From positions 1 through 39,016 of the forward strand of contig JADLAF010000091.1 in assembly GCA_020848375.1 (NCBI GenBank): a stretch of DNA of 39,016 nucleotides. The letters run 5' to 3'. Below the pieces are notes generated by a model. The model did no database searches, had not been told where the DNA came from, and worked only from the letters and a program-made list of their open reading frames with translations. This stretch comes from Ignavibacteriaceae bacterium. GTDB taxonomy: Bacteria > Bacteroidota > Ignavibacteria > Ignavibacteriales > Ignavibacteriaceae. How positions within the stretch are numbered: position 1 is the first letter of the stretch; each line of letters starts with the position of its first letter. This document shows, one piece after another, positions 33,546-39,016 of this stretch. The translations under genes and the position numbers were made by a program.

Positions 33546-34853
33546 TTATCTCGTCTTTAATTGTTTTTTGTCCTGAAGTATAACAGGTTTCCCTGATGAA
33601 ATGAATGTGATTTCATTTGAATATTCAGAGTAACCGTTGCCGTCAAATGCCTGTAATCTGTAATACAATAATGTTCCTGATGGGAATGTTGTGTCGCTGT
33701 ATGCTGGTATATCTGTTCCAGAGCTTCCTACAACTATATACTGACCGCCCGGACCTTCTTTTCGCTCAACAAAGGTTCTGATTTCAAACTGGCTGTTGTC
33801 AACCCAGCTCAGGTTTATCATAGTTGGTGAAACCTGCTGAGCAGTAAGCCCGCTTGGACGATTTATGTTAAACGATGACATTGTTACCGATTTAGAACCT
33901 GACCAGGAGGAATCAGTTGTTGAATATGCCTTAATTCTGTATGTGTACATAGCGTTTGCAGCTAACCCGTTGGCTGAATCAGTGAATGTAGTCGAGTTTA
34001 GCGGAACCAGACCAACTTGGACAAAATCCCCGGATTCCCTTGATCGTTCAATTCCAAAATAGTTTTCATTATTCGCATTATCCTGCCATGAAAGCTGGGT
34101 CTTCTGTGTACCGAATACCTTAACACTCAGTTTTGTCGGTGGAGAAACGGTAATAGATCCACCCGCGCCGGAGGTATTCACTTCTTCACCGAAAATTGAA
34201 TAACCATACTCATTAAACGACCTTATTTTGTAATAATACTCTCCATCAGGGTCTGAGAGTACATCATTTGTGTTGAAACTGCCTGCAGCAAAGGTCCTGT
34301 ACTTAACATAAGTGCCGGAAAATCCGGTTTTCTTCCAGAGTTCATAACCCTTCGAGAATCTCGATGTATCTTTCCAGGAAATATTAACCAGCGTGTTAGT
34401 AAGTTTTTTTAGCTCTAAATCAAACGGAGCAGCGGGAGGGTCTTTGGTAAGTGTTATAAAGATATTTGTTTTTACTTCACTTTTCACGGTATTGCCGCTG
34501 GCATCGGTTACCAGGATATAAACAGAATGTGAGTTACCTGCCAGTGTGGTATCCATATTCCAGAATACTGCTGGTCTTGCAGCATTTGGTGGCGGTGCAA
34601 AGCGCTCCTTAAATATATCATTAACATAGATATCCACTGAAGCAATTTTTTGATCGTCACTTGCATCATAAACTACTTCGTACCGCTGAACGATAAGAGT
34701 ATCGTTTGTCGCGGGTTTATATAACACAACTGAGGGTGGCAGTTTATCTGAACCGGTTACACTATCGGCACAGTTCAGATTTAGAAAAAATCCTGCCAGG
34801 ATTAAAAATACCAGAATGATTCTGTTAAATGTATTTTTGTACAAATCAAACAT
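33546..34853 (-). CDS. Fibronectin type III repeat lipoprotein candidate
   Basis: This protein has about 435 residues. The N-terminus is a hydrophobic signal (about 10-27) ending at Cys28 in LNLNCADS, a poor but possible lipobox. Residues about 40-130 resemble an Ig-like domain, and at least three FnIII-like domains follow (SWKDTSRFSKGYELWKKTG, LSWQDNANNENYFGIERS, LSWVDNSQFEIRTFVERK). Such repeats bind or space surface components. I start at the ATG at 34853, whose ATGTTTGA overlaps the stop of the preceding gene by 8 nt; a longer frame to 34871 exists. It sits inside the glycosyltransferase operon, so it may be an envelope part of the polysaccharide system. No enzyme motif is seen. Confidence 0.8.
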   Translation of the reverse strand: MFDLYKNTFNRIILVFLILAGFFLNLNCADSVTGSDKLPPSVVLYKPATNDTLIVQRYEVVYDASDDQKIASVDIYVNDIFKERFAPPPNAARPAVFWNMDTTLAGNSHSVYILVTDASGNTVKSEVKTNIFITLTKDPPAAPFDLELKKLTNTLVNISWKDTSRFSKGYELWKKTGFSGTYVKYRTFAAGSFNTNDVLSDPDGEYYYKIRSFNEYGYSIFGEEVNTSGAGGSITVSPPTKLSVKVFGTQKTQLSWQDNANNENYFGIERSRESGDFVQVGLVPLNSTTFTDSANGLAANAMYTYRIKAYSTTDSSWSGSKSVTMSSFNINRPSGLTAQQVSPTMINLSWVDNSQFEIRTFVERKEGPGGQYIVVGSSGTDIPAYSDTTFPSGTLLYYRLQAFDGNGYSEYSNEITFISSGKPVILQDKKQLKTR

Positions 34854-36825
34854 CAATGCGCTCAAAATCAACTAAATAGCTTCTGGACTGCCCGGCTTTA
34901 AGGTCCTTTATGTATAAATCAAGTTTTTTAGCAGCCGCGTTAAAATTAAACTTCGGAATCTGCGTCCCGATTATTTCTGAGGATATTCTAAAGTTATCAG
35001 ACTTACTTTCAAGTTCAATTGAGAGAGTAAATTCTTTAATTAAATCACTTCCCGGATTAGAAACAACAACGGCAACCCTTGATGAACTTCGTGGCAGAAC
35101 CCGTATCTCAATACGGTTCCTCTGTACCCACCAATCATAGAGCTTGTTTATATCAGTCATCCAGAATTGTTTTTCCTTAAGCAGCTTTATAACATTTCTG
35201 GTGACCCAGACATTTTCTGGCAGACACTGATACTCAGTGTGCATCTTAAAGATGTAAAGCCCCCGCTCGAATAATACACGTTCAATGTCTTCTCTGTAAG
35301 TATATAACTGAAACTCCTGCTGATACAGACCGTAGTCCCTTATAACTTCGTAATCATCCCTCGCGGTTTTAGTGAGTGCGATAACAGCACTGTCTCCCTT
35401 AATAACCACACGTGGAACCGAACGGTCAGTAAGAGAATCCGTAAGAACAACCCTGTAGCCGCTGCGGATGAGTGCCATATAGGTATCATCATTTAACAAC
35501 CCGTTTGCCGGGAGGAAACTGTAAACCTTTGTATTTGAGATTGCGGAAAGTTTATCTTTGGCGCTCTTTACTTTATTAAACTGTGTTGTCAGGTCATTCA
35601 GCTTATTTATTGTATCGTTAATTGATAACATAAAGCCAATATCCCCTATTGCGCCAATGGCTCCGTAACCAGCCATTCTTCGTATCAAATCAGGATAGGT
35701 TTCGGCAACAGAAGGATCAACAAAAAAGTTGGCTTTAATATTTTCAGAACTGAGTATGGGGAAAAGATTAGCTATGTTTGCCGGCTGCTCAGATACAGTC
35801 GGAGTTATTAAAGCAGCCGCCTTATAGTCGCCCGGCCAGTCTTTGACGTAAGCGATAGGAAGACGGAGCAGCCAGTTAACTGAGTTATTAAACAGTTTAT
35901 CAAAGTTAACGTAATCTTCCTGCCGGCCAATAACGGAGTTAACATCGAAACCCATCCAGACAAATCTGCCCTTACCGTAAGTTCCGAATACAATACCTGC
36001 ACTTTCGTTTAACCCTTCCCGAACAAGACCTTCATCAAAACGGTAGTTGTACCAGAAGCTTGCCTGTTCAGCACGCGGCTCAAGTACTTCAACAGCAATT
36101 GGTCTGTCCCATGTTGCAATTTTGAGCGGATAACCTGCCGGGATGTTCGAAGTAATTGGCAGCCCGCCCCGGAGTGTATGAATTCTTGTTACCACATCAT
36201 GGGGAATTTCAGCACGAAACTTCACGCCGAAGATCTCATTAAAAAATATCCAACCCCTCCATTTTGCTTTTTCAGTGAAAGAAGCTGTTCCGGCTGTGGC
36301 AAAAATTGATCCGCCCCGGTCAATATACGATTTAAGATTCCGGTACTGCAAGTCACTAAGCGATTTGGAACTTGGCAGGATTAGAAGTGCATAATCTTTA
36401 TGATGTCCTTTTTCTATATCTGAATCTGCTAAAACTGTATAAGTAAGTTTATACTGATCAAGAAATCTTTTCCAAATGACTATATTATCATTGAGCGAAG
36501 TGTTACCTGGGGGGAGAAGATTTTCTGTGTACTGAGAATAGAGAATCCCGATTTTAATTTTTTCTTCTCCTTCAAGCAGACTCATAAAACCGGCTGGAGT
36601 AAGATATTCCATATAATCATCGTTGCCGAAAACTCCCTGCATGATATACATGTATATATAGAGTCCTGTAACGATGAAAAAGACACCGTAGCCCATCAAA
36701 GGGAGAAAGCCGACACCTTTTTCCTTTTTCTTCTTGTCTTCGGCTTCTTCAGCGCGTGTCTTCTTACTGGGGTTATCATCAGACCCTGTGGGCTGATTAC
36801 CCGGTTTAGAATTGATTATCTCCAT
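34846..36825 (-). CDS. Membrane-anchored NodB-like (polysaccharide deacetylase-fold) protein lacking metal ligands
   Basis: This is a 659-residue protein. A charged cytoplasmic start (about 1-37, EEAEDKKKKEKG) precedes one membrane helix (about 40-62). A glutamine-amidotransferase-like domain (about 90-325: ALLILPSSKSLSDLQYRNLK, GGSIFATAGTA, KGRFVWMGFDV) comes next, then a NodB-like barrel (about 335-555: AALITPTVSEQPANIANLF, IKANFFVDPSV, YSFLPANGLLND, IFKMHTEY). The usual catalytic TFDDG is ITPTV and the HxxxH metal motif is replaced by GAIGDIGF. So it probably binds or positions polymer instead of deacetylating it. It overlaps both neighbours (10 and 8 nt). The family call rests on fold-level resemblance and is moderately sure. 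Confidence 0.72.
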   Translation of the reverse strand: MEIINSKPGNQPTGSDDNPSKKTRAEEAEDKKKKEKGVGFLPLMGYGVFFIVTGLYIYMYIMQGVFGNDDYMEYLTPAGFMSLLEGEEKIKIGILYSQYTENLLPPGNTSLNDNIVIWKRFLDQYKLTYTVLADSDIEKGHHKDYALLILPSSKSLSDLQYRNLKSYIDRGGSIFATAGTASFTEKAKWRGWIFFNEIFGVKFRAEIPHDVVTRIHTLRGGLPITSNIPAGYPLKIATWDRPIAVEVLEPRAEQASFWYNYRFDEGLVREGLNESAGIVFGTYGKGRFVWMGFDVNSVIGRQEDYVNFDKLFNNSVNWLLRLPIAYVKDWPGDYKAAALITPTVSEQPANIANLFPILSSENIKANFFVDPSVAETYPDLIRRMAGYGAIGAIGDIGFMLSINDTINKLNDLTTQFNKVKSAKDKLSAISNTKVYSFLPANGLLNDDTYMALIRSGYRVVLTDSLTDRSVPRVVIKGDSAVIALTKTARDDYEVIRDYGLYQQEFQLYTYREDIERVLFERGLYIFKMHTEYQCLPENVWVTRNVIKLLKEKQFWMTDINKLYDWWVQRNRIEIRVLPRSSSRVAVVVSNPGSDLIKEFTLSIELESKSDNFRISSEIIGTQIPKFNFNAAAKKLDLYIKDLKAGQSRSYLVDFERIDV

Positions 36826-37310
36826 TTAGCCGGACTTTGTTTCTTTTCTTCCGCTTTAGCGGCATATCCTTCAGCGGTATATTTTCTGAATTTCTGTTCT
36901 ACCGGTGCGCTCTGTGCCGGTCCGGGGCGTTGAGCTACCTGACGGGCTGTTGCCGGAGCTGGTGTGAATCTGGGCTGTTGAACCGGCTGCGGAGCAACTG
37001 ACTGCTGCGGATTTCTTCTTTGCACAAGAATTGGTTCAGGCGCGGGTTTATAAGAAGGTGCATTTGGACGCGCATAAGCAGGGGGTCTTACCGGCTGCGC
37101 TGGGGCTCTCTGTTGTTCAGGTGCCTGAGCTTGTTCCTGAACTGCTTCAGGTGTAACCAATTCTGCCTGCACCGTTGAAGGAGCTTCCAGCTTTGCCAAA
37201 ACTCCTCTTCTCTCTCTGATTTTGAATAGCACATAAGCCCCGATAGCAAGAAAGAACGTGCTTATGGTAGCCATAAGAATGATTGTTGCGAGAATAGGTA
37301 TTAATTCCAT
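36816..37310 (-). CDS. Single-span membrane protein with Pro/Gln/Ala-rich tail
   Basis: This is a 164-residue protein. Residues about 4-30 form one membrane helix (TIILMATISTFFLAIGAYVL), followed by a basic KIRERRG stop-transfer. The rest is low complexity, rich in Pro, Gln and Ala (QEQAQAPEQQRAPAQPV, VAPQPVQQPRFTPAPA), and it ends in a charged segment (KFRKYTAEGYAAKAEEKKQ). By the positive-inside rule the tail is cytoplasmic and probably disordered. I recognise no family. The gene lies between the glycosyltransferase and the NodB-like gene, so it could be an adaptor of the synthase complex; this is a guess from position. Confidence 0.72.
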   Translation of the reverse strand: MELIPILATIILMATISTFFLAIGAYVLFKIRERRGVLAKLEAPSTVQAELVTPEAVQEQAQAPEQQRAPAQPVRPPAYARPNAPSYKPAPEPILVQRRNPQQSVAPQPVQQPRFTPAPATARQVAQRPGPAQSAPVEQKFRKYTAEGYAAKAEEKKQSPAKWR

Positions 37311-37325
37311 TATAAATCCGTTATG

Positions 37326-38765
37326 TTAACTTTTTACTAATCCAACACGTTCAAGTTTACCCCAATTCATATCAAAACCGAGGAACTCTTCAACTGTGGA
37401 CATCGCTTTACAAATATCAATAGTCAGAATGAAAAACATCCTGTAAACAAGTGCATAAGGAACCAGACGCACTTCTTCGTTTTCTACGGCGACGCAATAA
37501 AGTGCTGTAGTCAGGTCAAGAATTGCCAGTCCTGCCCACCAGAAAAAGATGAGACTCGAGAACCCATAAGCCAACGCTACAAAAATAAAGAAAACATTAG
37601 AGATAATGTTCATTGCCGGCCAGATCAGAGCTTCATAGAACATTGACCACAGTACAAATGTATCTCCAAAATTAATCGTCGGGTTTATCAGAAGCACTCG
37701 GTGTTTCCTGATCGCCTGCAGAATTCCCCTCGTCCAGCGGTATCTCTGCTTAAGGAGCTGGTGCAGGGTTTCAGGTGCCTCGGTGTATGAAATAGCACGC
37801 GGTTCGTAGTAAATCTTCCAGTTATTTGCCAGGATCTTAAGAGTGAGATCAGCATCCTCCGCATAGGTATCGCTTGAATAGTAACCAGCATCTTCAATGG
37901 CTTTTCTGCGAAATAGACCTATCGGACCAGGAATAATATTCACTAACTTCAAAAAACTCTGAGCAGCGCGGGCAAAATTGAGCCCCTCGATGTACTCTAA
38001 GGCCTGTAAATCTGTAAAAAGTTTCCTTCTGTTTAAAACCTTAACGTTACCTGCAACTGCTCCAATTTCAGGATCAACGAAGTGCCGGACTGCCATGCGG
38101 ATCGAATCTTCAGATAACTGTGAGTCTCCGTCCATACACAGAACAATCTCAGCTTTTGAGTAGCCAATTCCTGCATTCAGAGCACGGGCTTTTCCGCCAT
38201 TAGGTTTCGAGATCATTGAAACTTTAATTTCAGAATAACGTCCCTTGTGAAATCCAACCAGTGATTTACCAACCTCATACGTATTGTCTGTTGAACCGTC
38301 ATTTACGATGATAATCTCATAATTCGAATAATCTAAATGGAGGAGCGAATCTATTGAATCCTTTAAAACAACACCTTCGTTATAAACCGGAACGATAATA
38401 GAAACAAAAGGATAAAAGCCGGTATTTTTATTGAATGTGTATTGACTGATATAAATATAGGCCATCACCAAAACCGCAAAATAGCGGAAAAGAAGAACCA
38501 GCAGGAAAAGAAAGAGAGAAACGAGTGTTGCATATTCAAAAAGAGCACTGATACTCAGAACCGTCATTGGAAGGGTGTAGATAATAATGGCAAGCATAAG
38601 AATAGATAATGACCCGGATGTAAATATCCTTCTGACAATAATCTTCTTCTTGTCCTCCTTATGACCCTCACCGGCAGTGGTGTTTTGTACAGTAATTGAA
38701 GTCCGCCTTATCTTTGGGGACTTCTCCTCTTCTGCCTGTGGTTTTTGTTGAACTCTTGCCTGCAT
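37326..38765 (-). CDS. Processive family-2 glycosyltransferase (PgaC/cellulose-synthase-like)
   Basis: This is an integral membrane enzyme of about 479 residues. Two N-terminal membrane helices (about 50-110) precede the catalytic GT2 domain with IIVPVYNEG, IIVNDGSTDNTYEV, the metal-binding DGDSQL, the base-bearing EDADLTLKIL and the processive-enzyme motif QRYRWTRGI. Three or four C-terminal helices follow. This set is typical of synthases that polymerise and export beta-linked sugars such as poly-N-acetylglucosamine. I start at the ATG at 38765; the frame runs to a GTG at 38798, but that lies in the inverted repeat. It opens the operon. Which sugar is used cannot be read from the sequence. 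Confidence 0.93.
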   Translation of the reverse strand: MQARVQQKPQAEEEKSPKIRRTSITVQNTTAGEGHKEDKKKIIVRRIFTSGSLSILMLAIIIYTLPMTVLSISALFEYATLVSLFLFLLVLLFRYFAVLVMAYIYISQYTFNKNTGFYPFVSIIVPVYNEGVVLKDSIDSLLHLDYSNYEIIIVNDGSTDNTYEVGKSLVGFHKGRYSEIKVSMISKPNGGKARALNAGIGYSKAEIVLCMDGDSQLSEDSIRMAVRHFVDPEIGAVAGNVKVLNRRKLFTDLQALEYIEGLNFARAAQSFLKLVNIIPGPIGLFRRKAIEDAGYYSSDTYAEDADLTLKILANNWKIYYEPRAISYTEAPETLHQLLKQRYRWTRGILQAIRKHRVLLINPTINFGDTFVLWSMFYEALIWPAMNIISNVFFIFVALAYGFSSLIFFWWAGLAILDLTTALYCVAVENEEVRLVPYALVYRMFFILTIDICKAMSTVEEFLGFDMNWGKLERVGLVKS

Positions 38766-38797
38766 TATAAAATATTCTTCATTTAGCAAAAAAAGCA

Positions 38798-38833
38798 CAA
38801 ATTTCGTACCAATTAAATATGATACGAAATTTG
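38798..38833. promoter_or_regulatory. 11-bp inverted repeat upstream of the glycosyltransferase operon
   Basis: CAAATTTCGTA (38798-38808) and TACGAAATTTG (38823-38833) are perfect inverted copies with a 14-nt AT-rich centre, 32 nt ahead of the preferred ATG. The spacing fits a dimeric regulator bound at or next to the promoter. No T-run follows, so it is unlikely to be a terminator. The regulator is unknown. Confidence 0.45.
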
Positions 38834-38876
38834 CTTAAAACAAAGGATTTTGAAAAAATCGTTTGTTGGTAACTGG

Positions 38877-38903
38877 AATAGCGTCTCATTATGAGACGCT
38901 ATT
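38877..38903 (-). terminator. Strong hairpin at the end of the hydrolase-like gene
   Basis: AATAGCGTCTCAT (38877-38889) and ATGAGACGCTATT (38891-38903) form a 13-bp near-perfect stem. It includes the TAG stop of the partial gene at the right edge. A T-rich stretch follows only on the plus strand, so on the minus strand it is more a 3' end hairpin or processing signal than a textbook intrinsic terminator. It marks a likely transcript boundary before the glycosyltransferase operon. Confidence 0.55.
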
Positions 38904-39016
38904 TCTTCATTAAATTCATGAGGGCTTCATTAAGCATGGCCGCCACTTTGTCCCCTCCGTCCGGTGTAAAATGACAGTAATCCTTATAAGCAAGGGCTGG
39001 TTCACCATTCACCCAA
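38899..39016 (-). CDS. SGNH/GDSL-type hydrolase, C-terminal end only
   Basis: Thirty-eight codons are open from the right window edge to TAG at 38899-38901. They include YKDYCHFTPDGGDKVAAML. The D-x-x-H in KDYCHFTPDG is the catalytic Asp-His motif at the end of SGNH/GDSL hydrolases, and the helix that follows (AAMLNEALMNLMKK) is also typical. Such enzymes act as esterases or as O-acetyl transferases/esterases on sugars. Its position next to a polysaccharide synthase would suit a polymer-modifying role, but only the tail is seen, so this is inferred. The frame has the same strand as the operon downstream. Confidence 0.65.
   Translation of the reverse strand, partial: WVNGEPALAYKDYCHFTPDGGDKVAAMLNEALMNLMKK

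Noticed and set aside
1-39016. CRISPR arrays, insertion sequences, integrases or phage genes
   Set aside because: No evenly spaced direct repeats, transposase or recombinase motifs, or phage structural genes were seen on either strand.

Overview
The window looks like chromosomal DNA of a free-living member of the Bacteroidota/Chlorobi/Ignavibacteria group, with Ignavibacteria-like most likely. The reasons are the type IX secretion (T9SS) genes porU and porV, three genes ending in T9SS C-terminal sorting domains, YbbR, PD40-propeller and DUF5683 families, AT-rich DNA, weak ribosome binding sites with several TTG/GTG starts, and a possible Bacteroidota-type -33/-7 promoter. No mobile element, CRISPR array or phage gene was seen. 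Apart from two genes near 25.5-26.9 kb, everything is on the minus strand, so transcription runs from high to low coordinates.

Region 1 (24.0 kb down to 1) is one nearly gap-free, same-strand run. It starts with porU behind a candidate promoter, then porV, a secreted M6-like protein that has lost its zinc site, and a peptidase-MA/PD40/beta-barrel fusion. It continues with DUF5683, der, an FAD/NADH disulfide oxidoreductase, upp, a TPR protein, bifunctional rel, ruvX, two bacterial-microcompartment (BMC) shell genes, ybbR, tmk, an S41 protease, a zinc-ribbon membrane protein and the start of a glcD-like gene cut by the left edge. Cell-envelope export, GTP/stringent response, nucleotide salvage and microcompartment genes are packed together with 1-35 nt overlaps.

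Region 2 (24.1-27.0 kb) holds nth and a thioredoxin-like 2Fe-2S ferredoxin, then tRNA-Glu(CTC) with a clear promoter. Two plus-strand genes follow, a secreted HAD acid phosphatase and exonuclease III. A bidirectional terminator separates them from the convergent tRNA-Leu(CAA).

Region 3 (27.1-30.1 kb) holds a T9SS-sorted propeller-like protein whose signal peptide is cut off by an in-frame TGA, then a lexA-DUF72 operon behind a long palindrome that is probably the LexA operator.

Region 4 (30.1-39.0 kb) is a probable exopolysaccharide operon. In order of transcription it has a processive family-2 glycosyltransferase, a Pro/Gln-rich single-span protein, a membrane-anchored NodB-like protein without the usual metal ligands, an FnIII lipoprotein, and a 1148-residue multi-PAS histidine-kinase/receiver hybrid with a degenerate ATPase domain. 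The tail of an SGNH/GDSL-type hydrolase lies just upstream at the right edge. Two enzyme-like proteins of this operon appear to keep their fold but lose catalysis, which suggests a regulatory or binding polysaccharide machine. This is the part most likely to be poorly described.
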